Origin: Alviniconcha marisindica
Taxonomy: Eukaryota > Mollusca > Gastropoda > Provannidae
Assembly: GCA_018857735.1 (NCBI GenBank)
Contig: JABMCL010000533.1
Span: 683,749 to 747,748 of the forward strand
Length of the DNA stretch: 64,000 nucleotides
Direction: 5' to 3'
A program made the position numbers and the translations under genes. This document shows positions 23,530-38,100 of the stretch, in pieces. Each line of letters begins with the position of its first letter. Position 1 is the first letter of the stretch. The notes under the pieces were generated by a model, which was given only the letters and a program-made list of their open reading frames with translations, ran no database searches and was not told the DNA's origin.

Positions 23530-26500
23530 GAATGCCGCCACAAAATCACGGAAGGAATAAATACATAGTACACTGATTAACCATCATACCTGCTTTAAAC
23601 ACAATTTAGTAAAAGCAACTGGGAACATTTCAAGTGCAGTACTGTTGACTTGTGCAACAAAAAACAAAAGTGGATTCGGAAAGTCTGTGGCAAAAAGAGC
23701 AAGGAAAGTGTCTGAATGCAAGCAAAAACTTTGACCAGTGAATCATAACATCTGACACTGAGTTACAAATCTTAGTGTACATGTACACAGTGATGCTACC
23801 AAATCACAAGTTAACACACAGAAAGTAACAACTAACATGGCTGTTAAAAGAACTAAACCGTATACTGCTGAATAGGATGCTTAGGTCAGTTTTATAATCT
23901 GTGGAAACAGTTCTGATTATATATATATGTACACTTATGACGTAAAATCAAAGCAAGAACTTTCTGGGTTTCTGAAATGTTGACAGGAAACCTCCAGTCA
24001 TCATCTATTTGTCTGCATAATTCTGATGAAAATGTGTGCAGCTTTGCATTTGAAATTTAATTCCTGTGGTCTTGGTGTGCTCAAAACAAGTGATACACTG
24101 ATAGCCCTAAACGACATGCTTTGTCATTAATATTCTTACACAACTGCTCAGTCACATGCTGACTGTACTCTCCTACAGTACACAACAATCCAATTTCATG
24201 CACTGCCACTGCCAAACCATCTTGCATGTGATGTCATGAGTCAATATGAATCAGTCAAGGAAGACTGTCAAAGTTATATAAAACTTACCAATGAAACTTA
24301 TTTGCTTTTGGAATAATGTGCATTGAATAACTGAATATAAAAATAACAATATCACATTCAATATTAACACCTCACATTAGTCATAATGTGCACTGAATAA
24401 CTCAATATAAAAATAACAATATCACATTCAATATTAACAATTCACATTAGTCATAACGTGGCAAAAAAAGAAAGAAGTTCAAATCTAACAGATAAAAAAG
24501 ACAAATGTGTGTGAGTGTGCGCACATGCAAGCATGTGTGCCTGTGTGTTTGAGTGTGCATGTGTAAGTGTGCTTTAACAAAACAAATATACTGCAAATAT
24601 CATAAATCCACAGTCATCCTAAAAGGCAGAAAATTTATCATCAGTACCAGGTTACACTTGGCAAACGTTAAAGAAAACCAAGACACCGCATGCACATGGG
24701 GGAAGGCGGAGGGGGGTCGGAGAAAAAAAAAGCAGCTGCTGATCCATCAAAGTCACAGTCATAAGCCAAAGTTGAACTGCAAAATGCAGTTACCCAGAAT
24801 GATGAAATCAGTGTGTCTAGCATACCTTGACTAAGAAACTTCAAAAGTGAATGCCATAAATGACTCACATTCCATGGATGGATTACTTGTGTTGTTACAT
24901 AAACAGATATATATACTAATATAGCATGAACCCACCACGTGGGTGATTCAAAACAAAATGCTGTGACTGCTACTGTCCGATCATTACACTGTATAGGCAG
25001 GTCAGCTGTATCAGGGTAAAATAGTCAAACAGCAAAACAATTGTCCTTTTTCCATATTCTTTTCCATCTTTTTGCAACTAGTTTATACACACTGTTCAAA
25101 GAAAAAGAAAAAATGATATTACAATAATATGAAAAAGAGCACATGCCTAGTCCATCAACCTTCAAAGTTTGAAAGTTACTGTCTCCATTAAATAATCTCT
25201 AATATCATTGCCTTTTTTTTTCTTTTTTCTTTTAAATACTGACTATAAAATTCATACTAAACACATATGGTTTAAATACAGAAGCAACAAAAAATTAAAA
25301 ATTAAATAAAAACAAATAAAGTCACCTCATTTAGGAACCATACGAATAATATATATATATTGCCAAAGTGTACAATTTATGCTTCAGTCTGATGTGGCAA
25401 CTGGTAGTCAGGAAAATAGTAATTATTATTAAAATTACACTGTAAACTGTAGACAGCAGCAGTTTCATGTGGCACCAGCCACATAACAACTAAACAGCAC
25501 TTTAACCACTTCAGTGGATGTTCATATCGCACTGTATAAAGCTACAGTCACTCATTCATTGGTGTTGTGTTTGTTGTATTGTTCTCTTAACTTTATGTAT
25601 TTTTTTATTGTATTTTTTACGAGCCTGCCATGACCACAACAAAATTGCCCCTTGTGGGATGATTAAAGTTTTTTGAATTGAACTGAATTGAATTCAGAGT
25701 TGCATATGACCAGAGAGCAGATGCAGAGAATAGCGCCTAAGGCTCATCTCGAGAAGAGGTACTCAGCAAGAGTTTATATCAATAAATAAGCCTTATACTA
25801 TAGTCCAAAAATTATGGTACAACCATGCGATGTTTTACATTTGCCACATTGTTACCACATCAGTTTCTGCCAAGCCCAAGACCTGGCCCACTGCTTGGCT
25901 GGCCTGTCTAACACCAATCATTACAATGACTGACATTTTTCAAAGGGGTTCAAAAGGGAGAGGTAAAAGCAAGAAGGGGCACACACACTCTTCAAAATCT
26001 AAGATAACTATTAGTGCCAGTGTTGATATCCAAGTATTAGCTGTGGTTTACAGACAACTGTGACTTTAAGGGGAAGAGGGATGGAATCTGTGATGATAAC
26101 TTACACTGCCCCCTGAGCCTGCCCCTGAACCTGAGGCCGCAGACAGGTCTAAGCCAAGGGAGGAAAAACAGCAAAAACAAACAAAAACATGGCATCAAAC
26201 AGGCAAACAGCAGCACATCACATCTACATGTACAGTGCAACCCCTTTCAGGCAAAGCACTTGGCCACATCAGTTACGCTTGTTTCCAGCACTATGTCAGA
26301 TACAAGACGAGTGAAATGCTACAGCTGGCTTTCTTCACACAAATCCCTGGGACAGATCGAAGTTACACTTTTGCCAGCACAGAAGAAATGTTGCCGAATG
26401 ACTGCTTTTTCAAAGTGACCTGAATTTTCCCAAAGAATATTCTGTAGTGTGACACTGAAGTCCAGTGTATGAAATGCAACACAAACCTTGCCGATGGGGT

Positions 26501-26683
26501 ATCAAATCTATTAGTACATTATGTGCTCAGCTTGTTTGGAGTGGGTTCCACTGTACATACAACACATACAATGTATACATATTTACATCATAAGTAAACA
26601 CATGCAACAAATAAAACTGAAATGCAATTGCTGTTTCAATATACGAAAAATTGGATTAAATGGTTAACTGTGTCAAATGTAAT

Positions 26684-26715
<32 letters not shown>

Positions 26716-29340
26716 CGGATTCACCATTAGCATGAGTCCATTGGTGTACTTGCATCAATAAGCTGTCATAAGCTCATTTTACATTACTACAGTTTGAGAT
26801 CAAAGCAAAAGCAGGTGTTACACCCTGAAGACTTCAAAGATCTTGCAGGAGTTGACATTCAAAGAACAGCAATTAAAGGCCAGCAAAGCTAAAAATGCTT
26901 CCCATTACATCACTACAGGTTAACACTGAAACATACACTGGTGGACTGGGTGCTGCTCTCACAGCTGCCAACAGTCCTACCCAGCTGACTACCGACTACC
27001 ATTTTCCAGCAAGGGCAAGATAAAAAGTCAATGTGCCAATGGTTCCCACTGTCCTGGCCAAATAAAACTACTAAAAGGTGTCAAATGCCTGAATGGGCAA
27101 TTCTACTGCGCATGTAGAGATTAAACACAGCTGCTCTTGTGGCTGCTCAGTTGCAAGGGAAGTCTATGTTTCTGAACACTCAATAGCATCCAAACCTGAT
27201 ATGTATAAAATAGTCATCTTGTCCCCTCACACAAAACTCAAAAGCTAAATGTTGCTGTTGCATGGAGATGAGAGGAAAAGAAAAATGTTTTTTTGTTTGT
27301 TTTGTTTTTGTAGACAATGTCAGAAAGTATTTAACTATCTGAATTCTGAAAGCACAACAAAAAATATTAGTCTCCTCAAACTACAGCCTGTACAAAATGC
27401 AAATGTGAATATTTATTTGATTTTTACAATTCTAGCAAAGATTTTAAAGTTAAAATCATGCTAATAAAGTCACACATATATGCTCCCCATTCCCCTTTAT
27501 GTTACTATCATTCTGTTTTGCCATCCTGTCAATCTTTAAACAGTCAAAAACACAAAAACAAATGCAAACCAATGCACTTCATGACATGTGCATGTACCAT
27601 CATGTTTCGGCTGCTTTGCTGTTAGCTTATAGAGAACTTTTAAAAACAACACTATAAATTATGTGGCTAGAAGCAAAAAACTTGGTCTTTACAAAAGGAA
27701 AAGCATCAAGAGGAAATGTTCAATGGATTTATTCAAAAGACACAATGGTAAATATTAAACAGATTCAAGTTTTTGCTTTTTTGCTTTTTTGTTGCAAGTC
27801 ACTTCATTTCACCAGCAATTTGTGCCTGATATTATCCTAGGTTATTGCCACCAAAAAGCCCAGAATAAACTTTCACAGAACAAAAGTGTAACACTATCAG
27901 TAACTCAACAGGAATTTCAAGCACACAGAAAAGCAGCCAATACAGCAAGTCATGCTGGAAAAAAAGATTTTTTTGTCAACTCATGCTAAAAAACCCAAGG
28001 CACAGCATAGCAATTGTAGCACAAGCACAAGCCTTGGGTTAACCTAAATTCTGTGCAGTTATTAGGTTTTGAACTATCATGCCTGCAAAGACTGAGACTG
28101 AATGCTTACATACTCTTTCTCTCTCTCCTTTATTCAACCATGGTTTGCCAGTCATTTCTGATGTGCTGTTCAAAACCACCTACACCAGTGTTCACCCATG
28201 CAGCCTGATAAATAGCCCAAGGCATTATAGGGGTATCATCTAGCTACATGGCAACATTCAGCATGCCCACTTTGGAGAATCAAAGCCAAGAGGCTACAAC
28301 AGGTTAAACAACAGAATCCATGAACATTTAGCAAAATGAGTCAGCAAAATGCAAAAGAAAACATACTCTGAACCAAATAATCCGAGGCACTGAAAACAGC
28401 AGTTGAGATTAACATGAGATGCATGAAACATTTGTGACTTCATTACGTCTCACATTGCCTCATCTGCATGTATGTGTGAAGTTTCTGGTACTGCCTGTGA
28501 AAGCGCACATAAAGTTTCTGGTATTGCCTGGCAAAGCCTATGTAAAGTTTCTGGTATTGCCTGCCAAAGCCTACACAAGGGCGCACTGTCACTACTCCTG
28601 AGTTGACAAAATTCGACCTTTGTGTCAGCTGCTTGTTCTAAAGTATCAAAGTATCTCACCTAATACTGAAGGATGGCATACAGTCATGTCCTGTACTCTG
28701 CACTAATGGTAATGAATCATGAGAACAGAAACTGACTTTTAGAATGGCAAATCAGTACCATATACTTTATTTCACCCTTGTACAGAAAACACATTCAACA
28801 GAAGACCTCAGCAATTCCCTTTTCTTCCAGTCTGATAGCGCCAAAATAAGAAGTACCCGCTTTACCTCTTCCTCATATATAATCTCAAACAAAGACCTCA
28901 GTCATATCCATTTGTTCTGTCCAACTTTTACCACATCCCAAGTAAACCAACAATTAAAAAGTGCCCAGTTTATTGGTCATCCCAGTCACCTCATTAATAG
29001 AACAGCAACAAAAACCTATCTCACCATCATCAAGGCTGATGGAGTCCGAATCTTGCTGCTGATTCTGGTTTGGGTTTAGCAGTCCTAAGTCAGAGAGGAG
29101 GCGCACATAGCCTGGACTCTGCAAGAACTCCTCATAGTAGTTCATGTGGAGGATTTGATACACCTGCAACAGAGAGGCAAGGGTAAAGACATAACATACA
29201 CTCATTCAGCACAGCAGCCATTTTTAAACTACACACCAGTGGCCACTACACAGAGATAATGATTTTAAGGCAAAGCAATGGAAACAACACATACCCATTG
29301 CTTTATTGCATAGGGTAAATGCATAGAGGACTGATCCTCT

Positions 29341-29414
<74 letters not shown>

Positions 29415-32400
29415 CATTATGCATTTGTATCACATTCACCAGAAGAGGTTAACTTCAAAAGGCACTAAGCAGCATTTACAGCTGTAAACAAACATTTCAG
29501 AGAAAAGATGTTTCTTACAATAAAGCTGTAGCTGACATGTAAAAATAACCCCTTTCAACTAGTATTACTTACATGCTTATTGTGCATAGTGGAGCAGTCA
29601 TTTTGCTGAATCAAGACAAATACACACACACAAAACACACAATATAGAGTGAAAGAGGGTTACGAGTGAAACTGGGTTGCCAAACTATCAAATATAGCCA
29701 TGCAGACAACAGCCACAGTCACACTGGTTTCCAAAGATTCTAAGGTCTGAGATAAATAACCATCCTGAATGTCATCCCCTATGCCCAAAAAGTAAAAGGT
29801 ACACACATAATGCAACAACAGACAAGCAACAGAAACTGATGCTTGGTGTACTTCTGAAATATAGGTGTTGAGTAAGAGGATAGGTGGTCTGGCTAGTGAT
29901 GCCTACCCTGGCTTGCACCACATCAAAGACATCTTCCGAGAACACTTTGCCAGTTATCCTCTGCAGAAGGCCTTTGGTGAATTCAGACTCTATACGGATC
30001 CGGGAAATACCCTGCACACACAGACAGAAAACCTTTTTTTCTTACACAAATATCGAAAATACATCTATCAAAAGAAAACACCCTTATTTAATGTGTTTTC
30101 AAAGCACACATGCATACACATACACACACACACACAGAGGATCTTTAGACTGTTCTCATACGTCTCCAATGTAAAGATTTGCATTTACAAATAAAGCTGT
30201 TGCCTACGACAAAATAATATGGTTCAAAGATGTGCATTTCTGTTCATCTGGACACCACATGCACAAGTAACAAGTACATACACGACCATCAACATGCCAT
30301 GCCAACCTTGTCTGACAAGTACTGGTCATAGATGATCATGGCAGCTCGCCGCAAAGCCGTCAGATCTGGCTCTGCGTCACCTGGGGGGTTCCCCATCTGC
30401 TGAGCTGCAGCTGCCTGAAAGCCCTGCAGCAACGAAATGTCCACTGTCACCATGCACACAACTGCTGTCACTGAATCAGCCAAAACTGTTACTTGCCACA
30501 CTGGGTACTTATCCAATTTCAGTGGCAAACAGTCAGCTACAGAAAATGAATAAAACAATTAAAAATAATTTAGTTTACACTAATACAGTAGAAGAGGCTG
30601 GCACTGCCTCTATTTTACTGAACAGAGTAACCGTTTATGATACATAATGCGATAGCATCTCAAATAATTGACACTGTATAGGCAAATATTACACTTATCA
30701 TTTCCAGCTGTCCACCTCAAATGGTGTGTATGCATTCAGAAGTGCTGAGCGACAAACTAATGATGAAACATTAATCTGTTTAATGAAACAGAAAAAGGAT
30801 TACTCAATAGAACCGTGTCCACTAAACCATCTTAAAATGTTGGGACTAAATTTCTACAGATCATTGCTTTCCACACAAAAATCACCTAGACATTCTGTTA
30901 CTTGCTCAGCAACACTATTAAAATCAAGCAACATTTGAACATCTCCACAGTATTGGTCAAAGTTACTATTTTTCAAGCCAAAAGCACAAAACCGTGTTTG
31001 CTTTACTTTGAATTTTCTTTAAAATCTTAACATTGCTATTCCTTAACTTGAATGAACCAACATTTCTTGAGTTTGAATGGACAGATGTTAAAAAACAACA
31101 ATAACAAAACAAATAACAACAATAACAACAACAAAAACAGCAAAATCATAATCACAGGCATCAGAAGTGTCCAAAGATAAAATTCTTCAACATCAGAGTC
31201 CAGGGTCATTCTCCCAAGGAAAATGATGAAATTCATATTCAGATTTATGCAACCTGGGGGTATCTGATAGTAAATTATGGTACTTTTAGGATTTTTTTTG
31301 TTCAGTTTTTAAAATTATTATTCTCTCTTTATCTCTCTTTTTTTCCACATTAATACAACTGTCCTGGTTGACTGGGCATAAAACACCAAGTTACCTACCT
31401 ATTGTCTCTTTTAGTGCATCAATGAAGTGTGACTGAACTCAGCACAGTCATTTCAATGCGCAACAGGTAGTGTAGCGTTCCTTTCCAAAGCTGTGCCTGA
31501 TGTTTTTTCATTTGCAAATATTTAACCATAGATTAACACCACTTCATGCATTGTCCATATCCTTGTTATACAACACGCATCATGCCTGATATAGCTCATC
31601 AGTTTTGTTTAACTCACCAGCTATTCATGACCCACCCTTTTTGAGACCCTGTTCAGCTGCCACTTATTAATCATGCTCTCATCATGAAAACTTTTGCCTC
31701 CATTCATGATAAAAGTAACCTTGTGATGACACTGGAAAAAAAAAAGGCACAGAGGTTTAACCTAAGCAGTGAACTGAACCATTTTCATCCACACCCTCTT
31801 CGAGAAAGTGACAAACTACTTGAGAAATGTTGTTGCTGTTCTCCCGCTGACGGCTGATAGCCAATGCTAAAAAAATTGTGAAAATTTGGACAATTCCAAT
31901 GCCTGTAATCAGTCGGAAGTTTAACCCACTTGGCCCCAGACTGCCCGTCACTGCCCGCTCTTTTGCCTTACTGCGAAACCTCAGACCGCCCAGTAGCGGC
32001 TGGCTAGCAGACGCTCCATACTAGCATCTCGGCTTATGCAAATAGGAACAGGATTCTCACAAGACTTGTAGCCTTGTTTCCGCTATTGTTTACTACTTCC
32101 GGCGATGTCCTTTGTTTGAAGTTCAGCAAAGTTTGAGAGACACTGTGAGTTTTCAAAGTTGCGAGGTGGACACGTGATAGATGCCCGAAAATAAACAAAA
32201 CCCCTACTGTTAGTAATGTTGTTGGAGCTTCATCCTTTGACATTTGAACTGCAAATTTGGCTCAGTCGCTTACCGTCGGCACCCTAACAAACTCACGGAG
32301 TTTCATCTTTGGAGATTCAAACTGTAAATTTTGCAAAGTCGGTTACCCCGTAGGCCCCCCAAAACCTGACATTCAGATGCTGACATTTCTGACTTCGGAT

Positions 32401-35085
32401 TTTTTATTAAAAAAAATAAAAAAAATAGTGAAAAAAATCAAAACCTGTTCAATATACAAGAACATTGTATTCGCAAACTGGGAAAAATACGAAGTGAGCT
32501 GAAACTTCTGTTGGGTGTTTATTATTGATTTTCAAAGTTGTATATCAGGATCATTTGACACAGTTACTTCCCTTCGCAGAGGATTTCATAGCAAAAGGGC
32601 AGCAGCTGGTCTGGGGCCAAGTGGGTTAACAGCTTGAAATGTATATTTACCTCAACATTCAAGTAGAAAAACAGATACTTTTGACCACCTTTGTCTGTCG
32701 CGAATTCTGTGAGGGAAAAAAGAAGTAAAAGACTCATAAAGCAGGCCACACAATGAAACAAGCTAAATGTAAGAGAAACACTTTGAATAACCATATAAGT
32801 TTGCATGCATCTATCATAACATTCATACCAAATTACTCATTTCTAATGAGTGCCCAAAGAAGCTTTTGACTGAGTTTTTTTATATCCTACTGGTATCTGG
32901 ACAGCCCACTGCCTCAAAGTGGATCATAAAAACCAACCAGGTTGCTGTTTCAGCCTGTAGTTGTGTGTGTGTGTGTGTGCGCACGTTTTTCTGCTCCCTC
33001 CCCTATACACTGCAAGAAAACGTGCATTTACCCCCCCCTCCTCCCCAACACACACAAGATTTAAAAAAAGTCACCCCCAAATAAAATAATAAAAGGTTAC
33101 CAATGAACGCTTGCAGAGCCATGTTGTTATTGAGAATGTCATCCAGAGTCATGACATAAAGTGACTGATAGCGCAGGTAGTCAGGCTCCTGAACAAACAG
33201 AAACACAGAGGGAAAGGGTCACCTCAGGCCCATACATTCACCCATGCTGGAAGAATTTGGAATGCTGTTTCTCAAATAAAATCACCATTTCAACCTTGAG
33301 ACTTCAAAAACAAAAAGTACCCCTGATGCTGATCAGCATAGCAATGTAGTGTAGCACATGCAGTATGCACTAATACATCAAATCACACACTTCGGCACAT
33401 CCTCTCCTCAAAGCCCCGCCTCCTTTCCAAAGCACACACAACATATACACCTAAGGTCTGCTCAAGCAACCTCTGAACAAGCGACTCTGTTAGCTTGAGC
33501 ACAGCACTGCTTAAACATGCCTAGTGCCACCTAGGTAACGTAGGGGAGATCATCTGCAGCTAACAAGCTCTGTTAAAGACCCAAATGTGCCCAGCACAGC
33601 TACGTCACTGACTGTAATGCTCAAATGCACAAAGGTAAATAAAAATCAAACATTTTACCCATTGTCATATTACCAATCAGTGTTATACCCATAATCACTG
33701 GCTAATGACCATGTACATGTAAGCTGTAATGAACCCAAATTAATAACTTATTTTAAGAGCCAAACAGGACAGGCAGTCCCATCCACATGTAAGGCAGAAG
33801 GCCAGTCCACTTGAAGCTGACTGTCAGTCAATGACTTCAAAAGTTCAGGCATGCATAAAAGCATGAAAACATGCACACACATTTTGTATGTGTGCAATCA
33901 TTCATGGTGATTACAGAAACATACCTCAAGAGTTTCCAAGTCGTGTGTGCCCTCCTGCAGACGTTTTAACCTCATATTGCACGTGTCTCTCAGAAATACC
34001 AGACTGTTCAGATTCTGCTTGACTGCAGTGTCTGGAGACAAAAACAACAAGGGCTGCAATGCTCAGAGGATTCCCATTCAGAATTGAACACTTTTCACAA
34101 CCTCTTGTCACCTTCAAATTGAGTCCCTCTTACTGAAACTGAGATGTGTAATGCATCTGTGAAAACGCCAACATGATGATTTTTGATGGGTCGGCACTAA
34201 GTCCTTTTAAACTGATATACATTCAATAAAACTTAATGGTTATGCTGACAGAAAAAAACCCTATATGGTTTGGACTAAACTGGATAAAACTGGATATAAC
34301 ACCAGTTACAGCTTAAACTATGTCCCCAGGTAGAGTTTCAAAAAAAGGTATCAGGTATCTTGACAAACACACCATAAAAAGTTTCAAGTTAAATCTACAC
34401 TCCACAAATGGATAAAAGAGTTCAATGTCTACCCCTGGTCAATAACAATCATGCCTGTACAACCACATAAATGTGATGAAGTGACAGTGAAATGTGCATG
34501 TTGTTGCAGAGAACGAGGGTATATAGTATGTTTGGGGTGGTGGTGGTAATTATTATGTTATAAAATTGCTAGTGCTATGTTGTTTTATTTTACTTGATTA
34601 TGATATTGCAAATTTAGTCTATCACCTTTTAACCAAATTTAATAAGTGTATGATATACTTTTATGGAGTAGTTAGTAATTGATGGTAGGATTCTTTATTT
34701 CAAGTACATTGTGTATCATTGTCAATATTGTTAATATAATGGAGAATGCTAGTCTTCATTTTTTATTTTTTTACAGTTTATTAAAAAAAATAATGACACA
34801 CTCACAAATCTATTCTTTTTTTCAGTCACAGCAATGGTAAAATATGGTTTTGATGTGGTAGGCCTATGAAGACCTGCAGAACTCTAACTTTGTGGGTCAG
34901 TTGTATATTTGTATAATTGTTTATTAGGTATCTCTTATTTCAGTATTATAAAATCCAAATTGTTCATTTAATTATTTGTTATTAGTATCAGAGCCCACAC
35001 ATCTTTCTACCATATTATTAGTATTATTATGATGATCTATACTGTTCAGATGTGCATGACTTGCCTGAGTTGAAAGGTTAAAAAA

Positions 35086-35148
<63 letters not shown>

Positions 35149-38100
35149 TGTATGTGTGTGTAATGCAGGTCTTGCTGTTAAGCACTGAATGAGCTCAATT
35201 GCTTGTAGTGATAATTATTGTCATTTGTGTGTGTGTGTGTGTGTGTGATTATTGTCATATGGGGGGTGGGGGTGGAGGGGTGAGGGGGTCCAGGTGGTGG
35301 GGAGGGTATGTGCAGATGTCAATTAAGTGCAAAATTGTATGTATGTGTGTGGATAAATGATTCTGCTTTGTTTCTGTTCTTCAGCTGTTGACCTAGATAC
35401 AAGACAGCAGGTTTAAAAATAACACTGGCCCAGTGGATCAGTTGCAACCTCACCTTCAGTCTGGTAATTCTAGGTCACTCCGTCTGGCTGCGACAAACTA
35501 CTGGAACTTTTATTTCTTTATATCCATAAGACAACTGTCCTTTCCAAAAAGTATCCCACCAGTTGCACATTTCCCAGCCTCTGCTCATCCAAACATTACA
35601 ACATGTGTTCTCAGACATGTGTTAAGTTGTGTCAGGTTAACTCCCCTGTCAGTGGCTCCCACAGAGCTAGACACCTGATTTGGGTCAGTGGGAGCTACGG
35701 CCTCTGCTCAGTGGTTCTGATGTGTGTGCGCATGTGTGTGTGGATGGGTGGGTTGGTGCGTGGAGGGGGGGGGGGGGGGGGGGGGGGCTGTGTGTGTGTG
35801 CAGTGTCAGCCAGTGTGTGTGTGTGTGTGTGTGCATATGCCTGCGTACGTGTGCTGCAAATGTTAGGGTGGAAGCATGTACATGGGATGTGCGGTGCCTG
35901 TTGGGTGGTAGCATCAGCATGTGTCAAGGTGTCGTGTGCATGTGCCATGTACACGCGTGCCTGTGTGTGTGTGTGTGCTTTGCACTTTTTGCGATATACT
36001 TTGTTGGAGGAGGGGGGGAGGACTCAGGAAAGGAGAGAGAGTAATGTATTTATTAAAATGGCCTTTGGTTTTGGCTGTCTTATTTGGCATGATACTTGGG
36101 TTTGTAGCTGATCACTTTTCAATTTGAGTGTTTTTATGTAATCAGTTGTGTTAGAAATCTATCTTGTATTTGTTGTGATAGTGCTATTATGCCTGGAGAG
36201 GGTGGGGTTGAGGCAAGGTAAGAGGAAGAGACAGAGCTTATTTCAGTATTAAAACTGTTAGTATGTTAAGTTCCTGTTTTGCATGATACCTGTGATTTTA
36301 GTTTGCTATTTTTCAATGTGAGGGTTTGCTATGCTATTTATGTGATAGTATTGATCTAAATAGAGATGTTTGTGTGTTGGTATTTTGTCTGTTGGGTTGA
36401 ATTTGATGAGTTGTACTTTTCTTATTTGTTGAAAAATGCTGGACCTGTGAGTGCATATGTTGATGCATGTGACTGGTACAGTTGACTGTTTTGGATGTGT
36501 GTGTGCCCTCCAGACTCAAAGTACTCTGTGCTTTATAGTATATTATGTGTACTTATGTTCATGTGTTACACAGTGTGTTATTTTACTGATATCTTTTATG
36601 CAGTCGTAAGGCAAATTTGTTATTCACAGACAATAAAGATTCTGTATTCTGTACTGCTAGTTGCTTGATGAAGCTTTCTTTAATATGGAGATGGAAATGG
36701 AGGTGGACATGCATTGTGGCCTTATTTGCACCACTCAGAGCATAAATGTCATCTGTAGTAGCCACCCCTACCCTGCCCAACATGAACAAGAAATGTTACA
36801 CAAACCTTCACTGCCCCCTGTGTCTTTGGAGCGCCATCTGGCAATATCCTCCTCCACCTTGTCTCGAACAGCTTCCAGCTCAGCTGCTAAGTCACTGCTA
36901 CGTATCACAGTCAGAAATGTCTCACGAGTAAATGAACTCTCGTAACACTGAAAATCAACCAGAAAATAGGTGTTTAACCCTCAAGGCTAAGATGAACAAA
37001 AAGAGCAAATGAACAAGAAACTCATACCAATAATCCCTTCAAGGGACTCTTGCTTTATTCATTCACTAATATGCAAAATGTTCAGTTGTTAAACTACACA
37101 GTCTGAACCAGATGACAGGAAGTTACAGATAACACACTTTTCTAAAGTTGCGAAGGCCTTGAAACAGGCCAAGGCCAATGGAATGGTAAGAATGGATCAA
37201 GCCTAATGGAAGTTATCGTATGCAAATTTGAAAGATTTTGATTTAATGCATCAGTAGTTTTCTCCCCTGAGCTGACTGCATTAAAAACAACAACAACAAC
37301 ATAATTTCACTTCTACAAGGCACTGCTGGATGTAAATCTGAAATTAGGCTAAAAGTCAAAAACTGCACAATTAAGGTACTACCAAACATAAAGTGCAACT
37401 TTGGATGTGTAACAGTTCATAGCCAATGAGCGAAACATGATGGACACATGCATCAAACACAAAAGAAAGTGCCTTATTACAAATTACGAGAAATCAGAAA
37501 TGTTCAGTAAATTTTCTGTTTACAAAAAGTTTGAATCGACTGGAATAGTGTGGGCATCATTTTCTGAACAAGTACTGCTGCTATAGCAGACAATAACTGG
37601 CTAACCAATTCTCACTACAGCTGTTATGAACTGGTAGAAGTTATACTAATGTAAAGTTTGAATTTTTTTCACTTCAACAGTGTCTGCGAAAAAGTCAGTG
37701 TTAAGGGTTTAGTAGTGGCAGGGGCAGGAAATGCAGCAATTATCACACATGAATAATTGCCCAAGACAAGATTATGTTGTATATGTGTGTCCATATACTA
37801 ATACTTAATAATTAAACAAAAGCTTGAACTCATTTGCATAAAATTCACCCCGGAATGCAATTTAAAAAAAGAGTAAACATTGTGCATAACATCCACAGAA
37901 ACCATCAGGCTTATTAGGGATGGGGAGAAGGGGGTATGGAGGTGGGGGGAGAGGGAGATAATATACCTATCACTACACTGTCACCACCAGAATGACTTCT
38001 GCATCAAGCTGGGCAGCGATGAGAGCCATTTTAATGTTTCATGATTGTGAGGGACAAAGTCACAAGACAGTGTCCACAGACCACAACTTTTGAAGAGAAA

